From positions 136,786,237-136,850,236 of the forward strand of contig NC_134101.1 in the NCBI RefSeq assembly GCF_000715075.1: a stretch of 64,000 nt of DNA. The letters run 5' to 3'. Each line of letters starts with the position of its first letter. Position 1 is the stretch's first letter. The translations under genes were made by a program, and so were the position numbers. This stretch comes from Nicotiana tabacum. Its lineage: Eukaryota > Streptophyta > Magnoliopsida > Solanales > Solanaceae. Shown here in pieces: positions 10,970 through 21,960 of this stretch. The notes under the pieces were generated by a model, which was not told where the DNA came from, did no database searches, and saw nothing but the letters and a program-made list of their open reading frames with translations.

Positions 10970-12340
10970 GTGCCCAAAATTCAGAATGGGTTTGCCGACG
11001 CATTAGACATTTTGTCATCAATGATACAACATCCAGATAAGAACTACATTGATCCCATTCCGGTGAGGATCCATAATCAGTCCGCCTATTGTGCTCATAT
11101 CGAGGAAGAAGTAGATGGAAAGCCTTGGTTCCATGACATCAAAGAATACTTATCAATAAGGGAATACCCGGAGCATGCAAATCAGACTAAGAAACGCACA
11201 CTCCAGAGATTGTCAAATCCCTTCTTCCACAGCAGAGGAAACTTGTACAGAAGAACTCCTGATTTGGGGCTACTAAGGTGTGTCGAAGTGAAGGAAGCTT
11301 CTAAGCTACTTGAGGATGTGCATGCCGGGACCTGCGGTCCGCACATGAATGGTTTTGTTCTGGCTAAGAAGATACTCAGGGCAGGTTACTTTTGGATGAC
11401 CATGGAAATGGATTGCATTCGGTATGTCCGCAAATGCTTTCAATGTCAAAGTGCATGCTGACATGATAAAAGTGCCACCGAATGAGCTCAATGCAACAAG
11501 CCCACCTTGGCCATTCACCGGTTGGGGAATGGATGTTATTGGCCCGATTGAGCCCACAGCTTCAAACGGACATAGGATTATTCTTGTAGCCATTGATTAC
11601 TTCACAAAATGGGTAGAATCTGCATCTTACAATGCTATAACCAAGAAGGTCATCGCAGATTTTGTCAAGGAACATATCGTCTACCGATTCGGAGTTCCTG
11701 ATCCATCATTACTGACAACGCCGCCAATCTCAACAGTGATCTAATGAAAGCTATATGTGAATCTTTCAAAATCAAGCACAAGAATTCCACAACTTACAGA
11801 CCTCAAATGAATGGAGCCGTAGAAGCCGCCAACAAAAACATCAAGAAGATACTAAGGAAAATGGTAGAAAACCACAAACAATGGCACGAAAAGTTACCCT
11901 TTGCTCTGTTGGGGTACCGTACCACGGTTCGCACATCAACTGGGGCAACCCCCTACATGTTGGTTCATGGTACCGAGGCTGTTATCCTAACCGAGGTGGA
12001 GATTCCTTCTTTAAGAATCATACAAGAAGCTGAACTCAGCGATGCAGAATGGATAAGGAGTCACTATCAACAATTGGCCCTTATCGATGGAAAGATAATG
12101 AACGCAGTATGTCAAGGCCAACTTTATTAGAACATAATGTCCAAAACTTTCAAAAAAAGGGTCAGACCAAGACAGTTCGCACTAGGGTAGCTGGTATTGA
12201 ATCTTCCCACATCAAGATGAAGCCAAAGGAAAATTCTCTCCCAACTGGCAAGATTTGTACATGATTCACAGAATACTAACAGGAGGAGCACTCATACATG
12301 TAGAAATGGATGGGAAGTCTGGCCAAAACTGATCAATTTA
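10970..12340 (+). pseudogene. Ogre integrase, decayed
   Basis: Integrase inserts the cDNA into the host genome. The N-terminal zinc motif is visible as VHAGTCGPHMNG and KCFQCQ (about 11315-11455). The core shows WGMDVIGP (first Asp, about 11525-11550), a TDN second Asp that is readable only after a frame change near 11710, and VEAANKNIKKILRKM with the Glu at about 11820. PEALLGY-like and TPYMLVHGTEAV blocks follow. The C-terminal end is recognisable as WPKLINLDAVK followed by RYYA at about 12320-12360. Frameshifts lie near 11455, 11710 and 12125, with several stops in the C-terminal part. Confidence 0.85.
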
Positions 12341-12505
12341 GACGCAGTCAAGAGATATTATGCTTCGATACTTTACATTTTCTCTTCTGATGTAATTGAA
12401 CTATGCTTGACATGATTCCCGTTTTAGAGGGGATATGTAGGTAGCCTTATGGGTTCGGTTATATTATAATAAAATTTTCATTTCCCCAAAATCATAAACT
12501 GGGCA
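12341..12505 (+). other. Start of the Ogre 3' untranslated region
   Basis: No coding signal. It includes GTAGGTAGCCTTATGGGTTCGG near 12439, followed by AT-rich sequence up to the first hairpin repeat. Confidence 0.5.
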
Positions 12506-12713
12506 GAATTTTGAGGATGGTCCTCAAAATTCCGGAGCTAGTCCAGCCAACGTCATCGCATGCTGGGAATTCAGTAATCAGTTAAGAACTGGGGCAAAAT
12601 TTTGAGAAGGATTCTCAAAATTCCGGATAGGGTTCAGCAGGGTCCATCATCCGCAAACAATCAAAGATCATTTACCAAACTGGGGTAAAATTTTGAGGAG
12701 GACCCTCAAAATT
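12506..12713 (+). repeat. Three 91-bp-spaced hairpin repeats, Ogre 3' region
   Basis: Each copy has AATTTTGAG, a short turn and its complement CTCAAAATT. Copy 1 (12506-12532) has a perfect 12-bp stem with a TGG loop. Copy 2 (12598-12622) has an 11-bp stem with a GGA loop. Copy 3 (12689-12713) has a 10-bp stem with a 5-nt loop. At one position the base pair changes from G-C (copies 1 and 3) to A-T (copy 2) with both arms altered. Copy 3 has lost the innermost pair. Each hairpin is preceded by AACTGGGG or ACTGGGC. Repeats in this place are usual in Ogre/Tat elements. Confidence 0.9.
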
Positions 12714-13085
12714 CCATAAGAGAGCTGCAACGTCTTTGAGATGTGTCACAGTCACTAGTTCATCAAAAACTACTTGATATATCAATACGTTTCCAAAACA
12801 ACTCTATTATTTTATCAATAATTGCATATTTTTTGAAAATTCTATTTCTATAACAGTCAGGTGCTACCTAGGGGGACTTGAAAGGGCTTTCAGAATAGAG
12901 CAAAACAAGGCAAGTCCAGAAGCACGAACCAACTTCCCCTCACAAAACTTACAATTTTTCTTTGAATGCAGGCACATCTGACATAATGATAACATCCGCA
13001 AATATATGCACGTAGCAAGATTACTATCAATCAGGCGATCAAATACCGAATATATTTCCAGCTAAGACATATGCTACTCTTATTT
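12714..13085 (+). other. Non-coding spacer in Ogre 3' region
   Basis: No open frame and no repeat structure. It contains GTGCTACCTAGGGGG near 12861 and ends where the 29-bp repeats start. Confidence 0.5.
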
Positions 13086-14185
13086 GCTATTTGCTCCCTA
13101 CATGAGGCTAATCCTTGCTTTCATACTTGCATGGCGCTAATCACTGCCTCCCTACTTCCATGAGGCTAATCCTTGCCTCCATACTTGCATGAGGCTAATC
13201 CCTGCCTCCCTACTTGCATGAGGCTAATCCTTGCTTCCCCATTTGCATGAGTCTAATCTTTGACTCCATGAGCATGAGTCTAATCCTTGACTCCCTATTT
13301 GCATGAGGCTAATCCTTGCCTCCCTACTTGCATGAGGCTAATCCTTGACTCCCATTTTGTATGAGGCTAATCCTTGCCTCCCTATTTGCATGAGTCTAAT
13401 CCTTGACTCCATACTTGAATGAGACTAATCCCTTCCTCCCTACTTGCATGAGGCTAATCCTTGCCTCCATACTTGCATGAGGCTAATCCCTGCCTCCCTA
13501 CTTGCATGAGGCTAATCCTTGCTTCCCCATTTGCATGAGTCTAATCTTTGACTCCATGAGGCTAATCCTTGCCTCTCCATTTGCATGACTCTATTCCTTG
13601 ACTCCATGGGGCTAATCCTTGCCTCCCTATTTGCATGAGTCTAATCCCTGAATCCCTACTTGCATGAGTGTACTCCTTGACTCCATACTTGCATGAGGCT
13701 AATCCCTGCCTCCCTACTTGCATGAGGCTAATCCTTGCCTCCCCATTTGCATGAGTCTAATCCTTGACTCCATGAGGCTAATACGTGCCTCTCCATTTGC
13801 ATGAATCTAATCCTTGACTCCATGAGGCTAATCCTTGCCTCTTTGTTTGCAAGTCTATTCTTTGACTCCATGGGGCTAATCCTTACCTCCCCATTTGCAT
13901 GAGGCTAATCCTTGCTTTCCTATTTGCATGAGGCTAATCCTTGACTCCATGAGGCTAATCCCTGCCTCCGTGCTTGCATGAGTCTAATCCTTGACTCCCT
14001 ATCTGTATGAGGCTAATCCCTCTCTCCATACTTGCATAAGGCTAATCCTACCTCCACATTCGCACGGGACTAAGCATTGTCCCTCTTTGCACAAATATTA
14101 GTCTATTGCTAATACTATCTATTTGCTTCTCAATCGGGCTAAGCTCTGCCCTCCTTTTCACAAGACTAAGCATTGTCTTGGTAAC
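13086..14185 (+). repeat. 29-bp tandem repeat array with hairpin units (about 36 copies)
   Basis: The unit is close to CATGAGGCTAATCCTTGCCT followed by CCATACTTG. Spacing is 29 bp in regular stretches (13161, 13190, 13219) and about 21-23 bp in short copies. In about half the copies the five bases before TAAT pair exactly with five bases after TTG or CTG. Two main pair sets occur, GAGGC with GCCTC and GAGTC with GACTC. At the right edge three more occur: GGGAC with GTCCC (14067), GGGC with GCCC (14137) and AAGAC with GTCTT (14161). Several other copies have G-T wobble, and some are mismatched. Tandem arrays in the 3' UTR are known in Tat elements and can seed satellite DNA. Confidence 0.9.
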
Positions 14186-14480
14186 ATCATATTATTGCAT
14201 ATCATGGGCTGAAACATCGCTAATCTATCCGAAGGCGTCATATTCTCAAGGCATCATCCTCATAGGCGGAAGACATCATGCCATGGCCTGAGGATCTCTC
14301 GAACTTGCATATCATTATTCAAAGGCGTCATGGTTCGGAGGCACTAGTTTCATGGCCCGAGAACACCATTTCATGGGCTGTGAATCCCTCACTAAACAAT
14401 TCATGGCCCAGGACGTCATGGTCCAAGGACGTCATCTTTAATCATCCAAAGACAACCCTCATGGTCCGAAGGGAATTTGT
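14186..14480 (+). repeat. Degenerate CATGGCCCGA-type repeats
   Basis: Related phrases recur at irregular spacing: CATGGGCTGA, CATGGCCTGAGGA, CATGGTTCGGAGG, CATGGCCCGAGAA, CATGGCCCAGGACG and CATGGTCCGAAGG. They often stand next to GACGTCAT or GGCGTCAT. The copies are too diverged for a firm period. No coding reading is supported, although two short frames are open here. Confidence 0.6.
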
Positions 14481-14823
14481 ATCATGTTTAAAATTTCGCA
14501 AATACGTTTGTAGCATCATTTATCTGCAGGTAACCAGTTAGCAACCGCTATCCTAGCAGGAGAAATCTTGCTCCTGTTCACTCCAAAGTCCCGATCTTTA
14601 ACCACACACCGTAGCCGCTTCCGCATCTCGTGTCCATTCTTGTAATAATTTCATCGGCATACTCCGCGGGTAAATCCAGTACTATACATGGCCTGATTCC
14701 TGTAAAACTAGGGATATGTAGATAACTCAAAGATTGGAGTTCGGCCTCTGTCTTTCAAAACATCCCATCTGGTAAAATTGGCCATCATTTCTTTACCCGA
14801 AAACTCCTTCATCCTTCCCGGGT
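14481..14823 (+). other. Non-coding end of the Ogre internal region
   Basis: No repeat or gene seen. The phrase GGGATATGTAGATAACTC (about 14711) resembles GGGGATATGTAGGTAGCC at about 12428, a faint duplication within the 3' region. Confidence 0.5.
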
Positions 14824-14836
14824 AAAGAGGGGCAGC
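14824..14836 (+). other. Polypurine tract of the Ogre element
   Basis: AAAGAGGGGCAGC directly precedes the TGTTGATACC start of the 3' LTR. Its place and purine content fit the plus-strand primer. Confidence 0.8.
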
Positions 14837-16717
14837 TGTTGATACCAAATTTTTCTCTATATATTTTTAAGTATGCATAAATACCTTCAAAATAGTATAT
14901 ACATGCATATATAAGCATGCACAGGGTTTTTATAATTTTTTCATAATTTTAAGGATTTAAATTGATTTATTTTTTCCTCTTTTATTCATAAAATCCCCAA
15001 TTATTATTTTCCAAATTATTATTATGATGACTTAGTCATTTAATTCCTTTATTTATGCCAAAATATGGTTAATATATTTTTCATGCATTTTTTATAATTG
15101 CATTTGGTATTATTAGGCTAAATTGCATATAATTGCAATATTGGCCCATTTAATGTATAATTACTTTTTATATGTGTAAAATTGGTTTCTATATTTTTAA
15201 AATAATAAATATATATTTTAAATTATTTTGGTACATAAAATTATTTTTCAAATATTTTTATTATTTATTATAAATTAAATAGGGAAAATTGGCTATTTAA
15301 ATTATAGCCAAATTTGCATTTTAATTATAGCCTAAATTGAACAAAATCCCAGTCCAATTTCCTACTAGATTACCCGACCCAGAACCTATATACACTTACC
15401 CGACCCAGAACTCATTAGATCATGGCCATTGAATTGAAAGATCAATGGCCTGTATTGTTTCTTTCCTTTTTTAATCCTAAACGACCCCTAACCCTAATCA
15501 TTCTCTACACACCGCCGCCCTCAAATCCTCTCATCTTCTATCTTCTCTCAACCTAACCCTAACCCCCTTTCAACCGCCACCCTTCTCTGGTCTTTTTCGA
15601 TGACCAACCTTCGACCCCAAATCCTCCAATGGCTCCTCATTTGCCATACTCATCTTCTCTAATGCCTTCAAGGGCCCTGGGCCATGCCGACTTATATCTA
15701 GGGTTTGCTGTTTTAGCTATCATGGCTACTCCAGTGTGATTCCGAGCAAAATTACACCGTATTTGTTACGATCTTTGAGTTTCTAAATAGGTTCTTCCAT
15801 CTCTACTTGGGTTTCTTCTGAAACCCTAATTTTGTTTACATCTCCTAGATCTGTGCTATTTTAAATGATTCGAGTCTGTTCCTTTTGTATTTTACACTGT
15901 TCTTAAACCTCTTTTGCAAAAATTGTCGATTTCAAGTTATTTTCACTTTCTTCTAAAGTTAGGGTTTTTCGGAACTTTTTCTATACTTTGTTTAAACCGA
16001 TTTTTATGTTTCAACTTCTATCCTTTGCATATCTTGATTAATTCTATGTTCTTACTGCTTTTTCAACTCACCTATGTTAAAATCCCTAATTTTTCTAGAT
16101 CTTCTTTATTTGGTTTTGTGTGTTAGCATGACTACTCGATTCTTGCCAAGTTTCTGTGGCTACCTTACTTCGAATATGTTCTTATTGAGTTCTTAGCCTT
16201 ACTTATACCACCTCTATGTGATTATGTTCATCGATTGTTCAAGACTTGCCTCTTTCTATCGATATTGCTGACCCTGCCTGTTTGCTGCGTCTAGTTGCTC
16301 TTACTCTATTTATATGTTGCATATTGAATCATAATTTTCTCTTGATTGATTCTGGATTCCTTATTTTATGGTTTGATTGAAAGATCCTCTTAAAAACCCT
16401 AAAAATCTACTCGTCTGTCTAAATTAACTGATTCCCCTACCTTATTTGATATGGTACTTTATTCTTACTAAATCATTTCCTTAATTGGAGTTTTCTGAAC
16501 TTAGTCCTAATTGTCTACCCTATACTTACTGAACTTGAATCTTTCTTTATTAGTTGCATACTGGTTTCTTTCTTTATTTACCACTTGTTCTTACCGTTTG
16601 AATTAATTCCATTAACTTAAGGGGAGTATTTACCTTGATTACCTGACTGACTGATTTCGAGTTCCTTAGTTACTAATGGACTTTGATTTTTACCTTATTT
16701 TCTACCTACTTTCAAAC

Positions 16718-16725
16718 TATAAATA
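16718..16725 (+). promoter_or_regulatory. Candidate TATA box in the Ogre 3' LTR
   Basis: TATAAATA, identical in place and flanks to 2313-2320 in the 5' LTR. Confidence 0.45.
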
Positions 16726-16830
16726 CCTTAGTCTTTCATCAACACAAGAGTTGAACACTCTTGGTTCAAAAACTATCTCTCACACTTAAAAACTTTTTTC
16801 TCTCTTTTGTGATGCTTGCTACTGCTCTAA

Positions 16831-16857
16831 GTTAGCCGGCTGCAAGCCAAGGCTAAC
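16831..16857 (+). other. Conserved nested hairpin, 3' LTR copy
   Basis: The same 27 nt as at 2426-2452, with GTTAGCC pairing with GGCTAAC and an inner GGCT/AGCC pair. No base differs, although differences are frequent nearby. Confidence 0.6.
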
Positions 16858-19382
16858 CATTGTGTCCTACTATTCTTTTACTCTGCTTACTGTCCTCTTT
16901 ACTGGTATGTTTAAATTTCAATTCAAAGTTCCAACAACAATACGATTTTCTTATTGCTTCAGTTCATCCTGCTTCTAGTTTGCATCTATTTGTGGTTTTT
17001 GTTGTGAAACTTGTAATTGATGTTTACATTTTATGTACTCCCCTTCCTTTAGATCAGCATGTTACCCCTCTGTGTTATTTCTGAACATGTCTGCACCAAT
17101 TATCTCTATGTGTTTACCACCATGTGTTCCATGTATTCCCAAACCCCTTGACCCCTATTTGTGACTACTGAACCTGCCTTGGTGCTATGACTCCTGGCTG
17201 TGTATGAGCCTGTCCTAAGGTGTTGTGTTTGGACTTCTATTCATTTCTTCAATCTCTTTTCAAATAGTCTATGTGTTTTACTAAATTACTTTCAAATAGC
17301 CTTCCTTTTATATAGTGTTTCACTAAAACCTTTTGTCAATCACTTTCACTCTACTCGTAGTCAATAATTTTTGCCCCCTCCAGTTTGTGTACTACCTTGG
17401 AATCCTCTTGAGAACCCTCTGAACTCTGCCATACTGAGGCTGGCCATTCCACACTGCACTTGTTCAATCTTTGATTACTAAGTCTAGGTGTAAGCACTAC
17501 CCGGGATCCTTGAGATCCTTAGGGAACTTTGATGCACCTAGACTCTGACATTGTCTATGGAATTAAGGCATTTGAGGCCGTTGGAGGCTTTGGAAATCTG
17601 GGCCTAATCGAAGGCTCCCTATACAATAGCTTCTTATTTTCTTATTTACTTATGTAATTCATTCATTAGTCTGTAATAACTTGAAAATAAATATTGGGGT
17701 ATTTAGTGAAAGGGATGGGTAGATACATGTTTATGGGGTAATACGGGTAGAAATCATGATCATAGAACTTTACATTTTAATTTGATTGCCTTACCAAATA
17801 GAAATCATTATCATAGGACTTTATATTTTAATTTGATTGCCTTACCAAATAGAAATCATGCTTATAGGGCTTTACATTTTGTCATCTCACCATGCTAGAA
17901 ATCATGCCTATAGGTTCCAAATAATCATGCCTTCAATGTCTTAAAATCAGATTAACTAATAGATGCCATGTCTATAGGACTTAATCCAGATTATGTTATG
18001 ATGAGTGTTCATGTATGCCTTTAATGTCTTAAAATTGGCTTAAATAATAGATGTCATGCCTATAGGACCTTATCCAGATTCTGTTATGGCAAGTGTTTAT
18101 GCATGTTTTCATGTCTGCATGTCTTAAAATCAGATTAACAAAGTTAGATATCATGCCTATAGGGAACCATATTCGAAATCCTGGTTGTCAATTTCAACTA
18201 GTCTAAATGATTCAACCTAGTCCATGCCTAGTTCACTTCTGAATTGGTTCAATTAAACAGTTTATATTTCTGAAACAAGTCTTTTAAAACTGCCTTAATC
18301 TGTTATTAGACATCATGCCTATATAATTTTCAAAAGTCTGTTTTAAAATCTACCCTGGCTTACTATACAATGCAGTCATCAGTATTCCGCATATAGGCAA
18401 GCTTGTAGGGTGTTTTCAAAACTACGATCCTAAAACTTCTCCTATTGCTTAATATTTTCTGATCCTAACAGGCTTTTTTAATCGATAGGCAACTGCTAGG
18501 GTTATAACTTCTGAGTCTAAAAAGAAATTTTTTGTCTTCTGCATATTCTCCTAGACATCCTGCCTTAAGATACTGTCTAATAAAATCCCTTAATTGTGCT
18601 TGAGTCATACTGTTTATGTTCCTTGTTTGAGGAGGAAACTTGAGCCTCTAATTGCTCCCTTTTATGTGCTGAAAGACCTATGTGTTTTGCTTGTCGCCTT
18701 AGAATTTTTGCCTTTAAGGCCTTAGGGGTCTGTCTAGAATAGCCTATAGGTAGAGGTCCTAACTCCCTCCAAGACCATTAGGAAGGGACGGGTAGCAGCA
18801 CGCAATAGAGATCGCTAACCAAACACTCGCTTTGCATGACTACTAAAGGGATGGGAAGGGTAGATATGGGATATGATGACCACACGCTAATATCATGTGT
18901 AGCCCTTCATCGAGGAGTGTTTACCGGACATTGTGTGAGGTGATCCTATAGGCTAACCAACCTAGGACTCCTCCTTTACAAAAATTCCTTTTCTATTTAA
19001 ACCTTTATTTACAACTTTGTTCAAAAAATCTTTATTCTATTACTTGAGTTACCCAACGTATTTTACTTGCAACCTATTTGATTGAACTGTTTATTTATAT
19101 GGACTAATTTGTGAATATAAGTTCGGTTTGGATCCATAGTTGTGGACTAAGAGGAGTTCCTAACACCCTCCCCTCGAGGTTACTTCGAGCCCTTACCCTA
19201 ATCTCTGGCAATGCTGACCAACCCAAGAGTTAATCACTCTAGGTTCCCTAACGCACCATAATTCATTAGGTGGCGACTCTTCAAACACCCAATTCCCAAA
19301 AGGAAATGAGTTATCACACCCCATGGAATGTCAAAACCCGAACCTCTCTCCCTGCGAGGAGGGAAAAAAAGGGGGCGCGACA

Positions 19383-20518
19383 AGCCTGTCCTGAATAATC
19401 TTCACCTTATCCAGGGCATCCTAGACTAAATATGTACCCAACAACCGAGCCTCTCCCGGCTCAAACCATCCAACTAGCAACCGACACCGCCTACCATATA
19501 GTGCCTCATAGGGACCCATCTGAATGCTCGACTGGTAACTGTTATTGTAGGCAAACTTTGCTAAAGGCAAGAACTGATCCCACGAACCTCAAAGGTCCAT
19601 AACACAAGCTCAGAGCATATCTTCCAAAATCTGAATAGTATGCTCGGACAGTCCATCCGTCTGGGGATGAAATGTTGTGCTCAACTCAACCCGTGTGCCC
19701 AACTCATGCTGAACTACCCTCTAGAAATGTGAAGTAAACTGTGTACCTCGATCGTAAATGATAGACATGGGCACACCATGAATAGAATACCGGGAACTAT
19801 AGGCCTCCTCTAGAATCAACTCATAGAGTCTATCCACATTAGGCACACAAATACGACCCTGCATCCTCATAACTCCATCATCTCCAACTGTAACCTTCTT
19901 GGAACCTCCGTGCCACCCCGTGTCTCTAAGGACATGCAAATGAGGATCATCATATTGCCGATCTCGGATACGCTCAAATAATGAAGAACGAGCGACTGTG
20001 CAAGCTAGAACACGGTTGGGCTCAGAAACATGCAACCTCACGAACTGATTGGCCAAATCCTGAACATCTAAAGCAAGCGGCCTCTCACCGGCTGGAATAT
20101 ACGCAAGGCTGCCCATACTCGCTGACTTTCTACTCAATGTATTAGCCGCTACATTGGCCTTTCCCGGATGATACAAGATGGTGATATCATAGTCTTTTAT
20201 TAGCTCCAACCACCTCCTCTGCCTCAAATTTAGCTCCTTCTGCTTGAACAAGTATTGCAAACTCTTGTGATCCGTGAACACCTCACATGACACGCCGTAC
20301 AAATAATGCCTCCAAATCTTAAACACATGAACAATGGCTGCTAACTCCAAATCTTGAACTGGATAATTCTTCTCTTGGATCTTCAACTGTCGCAAAGCAT
20401 ATGCAATAACCTTGCCATTCTGCATCAACACCTCACCAAGTCCAATACGCGATGCATCACAATACACTGTATATGGCCCTAAACCTGTGGGCAAAACCAA
20501 CACTGGCGACGTAGTCAA
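19383..20518 (-). pseudogene. Tekay RNase H and internally deleted integrase
   Basis: The RNase H part shows [61 protein letters not shown] and [16 protein letters not shown] (about 20480-20180), with the catalytic acids present. The integrase N-terminus follows ([17 protein letters not shown]), but it runs directly into [18 protein letters not shown] at about 19775. The zinc-binding half, the first catalytic Asp and all between are gone, in frame. After a TAG near 19720 (W expected), the second half continues with TTFHPQTDGLSEHTIQ and LAKFAYNNSYQSSI to the Ogre junction. Not functional. Confidence 0.9.
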
Positions 20519-21286
20519 AGCTGTTTTAAGCTTCTGAAAGCTTGCCTCACACTCGTCCGACCACCTGAACTGGGCACTCTTCTAGCTCAACCTGGTCATC
20601 GGGGTTGTGATAGACAAAAGCCCCTTCACAAACTGACGATAATAACCCGCCAAACCCAAGAAACTCTGGATCTCTGTAGATGATGTGGGTCTAGGCCAAT
20701 CCTTGACTGCTGCAATCTTCTTAGGATCCACCTGAATACCCTCCGCTGATATAATATGGCCCAAGAATGCAACCGAACTCAACGAAAACTCACACTTCGA
20801 AAACTTGACATACAACTGACTATCCCTCAGAGTTTGAAGAACGACTCGAAGATGTTGCTCCTGCTCCTCTCGGCTGCGGTAATAGATCAAAATATCATCA
20901 ATGAAGACAATCAAGAAGGGATCCAAATAAGGATTGAACACTCGGTTCATCAAATTCACAAAAGTTGTTGGGGTATGTGTCAACCCAAATGACATCACCA
21001 AGAACTCATAATGCCCGTACCGAGTGAAGAAAGCTGTCTTAGGGATATCGGATGACTTAATCCTCAACTGATAGTAGCCAGATCTCAAGTCAATCTTCAA
21101 AAATACCTTGGCACCCTGAAGCTGATCAAACAAATCATCAATTCTCGGCAATGGATACTTGTTTTTGATTGTAACCTTGTTCAAGTACCGATAATCTATA
21201 CATATCCTCATCGATCTGTTCTTCTTAACAAACAACATCAGCGCACCCCAAGGTCTAATAAAGCCCTTATCAAGCAAGTCTTGCAA
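20519..21286 (-). pseudogene. Tekay reverse transcriptase
   Basis: RT blocks are well preserved: [53 protein letters not shown], the catalytic FIDD in VFIDDILIY (about 20875-20900), [18 protein letters not shown] and [12 protein letters not shown]. The frame is unbroken from 21286 to 20585, then a TAG at 20582-20584 (Q expected) interrupts before the linker to RNase H. A TAG also separates it from the protease linker just upstream. The residues needed for catalysis are intact, so the decay is recent relative to the other RTs here. Confidence 0.92.
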
Positions 21287-21960
21287 CTACTCCTTCAATT
21301 CCTTCAAATCTGGCGGGGCCATACGATACGACGGAATAGAAATGGACTGAGTGCCCGGAGCCAAATCAATGCAGAAGTCAATATCCCTGCCGGGTGGCAT
21401 ACTCGGTAGGTCTGAAAGAAATACCTCAGGAAACTCATGAACAATAGGCGCAGAATCCATAGAAGGAACCTCGGCACTAGAATCATGAACATACGCCAAA
21501 TAGGCTAAACATCCTTTATCAACCATATGTCGAGCCTTCATATATAACATAAAACTACAGGTAGAATGACCAGGAGTCCCCCTCCACACTAAACAAGGCA
21601 AACCCAGTAAGGCTAAGGTCACAGTCTTGGCATGACAGTCTAAGATAGCGTGATAAGGTGATAACCAGTCCATCCCTAATATGACATCAAAATCAACCAT
21701 ATCCAACAATAACAGATCTACTCGGGTCTCAAAACCCCCAATCACAACTATACATTAATGATGGACATGATCCACCTCAATAGAATCACCCATCGGTGGA
21801 GACAAATATACAGGAGCACTCAAAAAAGTACTAGGCATGACCAGATACGTGGCAAAATAAGATGACACATAGGAGTATATAGACCCTGGGTCAAATAGAA
21901 CTGAAACATCTCTACTACAGACCAGAACGGTACTTGTGATAACTACATCGGAGGGCTTAA
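21287..21960 (-). pseudogene. Tekay protease
   Basis: An aspartic protease that would cut the Gag-Pol polyprotein. The reading is VLFDPGSIYSYVSSYFATYL (about 21895-21845) with Asp-Pro-Gly where most retropepsins have Asp-Thr/Ser-Gly. A TAA lies at about 21755. Then comes DLLLLDMVDFDVILGMDWLS, the conserved end of the domain (about 21720-21655), and the linker EFPEVFLSDLPSMPPGRDID leading to RT. The frame is the same as that of RT and RNase H. Confidence 0.85.

Larger units (their letters stand above)
506..19382 (+). mobile_element. Ogre/Tat-type Ty3/gypsy LTR retrotransposon, nearly full length, decayed
   Basis: Two long direct repeats (506-4978 and 14837-19382) flank an internal region with, in order, a primer-binding site, an extra ORF1, gag remnants, a protease tail with G-patch, a putative intron, reverse transcriptase, RNase H, a second archaeal-type RNase H, integrase, hairpin repeats and a polypurine tract. 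Very long LTRs, ORF1 before gag, the intron before RT and dual RNase H are hallmarks of the Ogre group of the Tat lineage. The LTRs differ at many sites (about 8 of the first 100 nt by eye), so this is an old copy. The right flank is Tekay integrase, so this element inserted into the Tekay element. No target duplication can be seen because the left end is replaced. Confidence 0.9.
14837..19382 (+). mobile_element. 3' LTR of the Ogre-type element
   Basis: It starts with TGTTGATACC right after the polypurine tract and ends with GCGCGACA, 4546 bp. It aligns with 506-4978 throughout. TATAAATA is at 16718, the 27-nt hairpin at 16831-16857 and the 51-bp duplication from 17749. The next base, 19383, belongs to the Tekay integrase. 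Open frames such as 15914-16126 and 16860-17084 have no domain and are chance. Confidence 0.95.

Noticed and set aside
9250..12130. Endogenous pararetrovirus
   Set aside because: RT is followed by RNase H and a DDE integrase with LTRs on both sides, so it is Ty3/gypsy; no movement protein or coat protein is seen.
13086..14060. CRISPR-like array of 29-bp repeats
   Set aside because: Units follow each other directly without unique spacers, and the host is a plant. It is a tandem repeat in a retroelement 3' region.
15914..17084. Short ORFs within the Ogre 3' LTR
   Set aside because: The matching 5' LTR region does not keep them, and no domain is visible.
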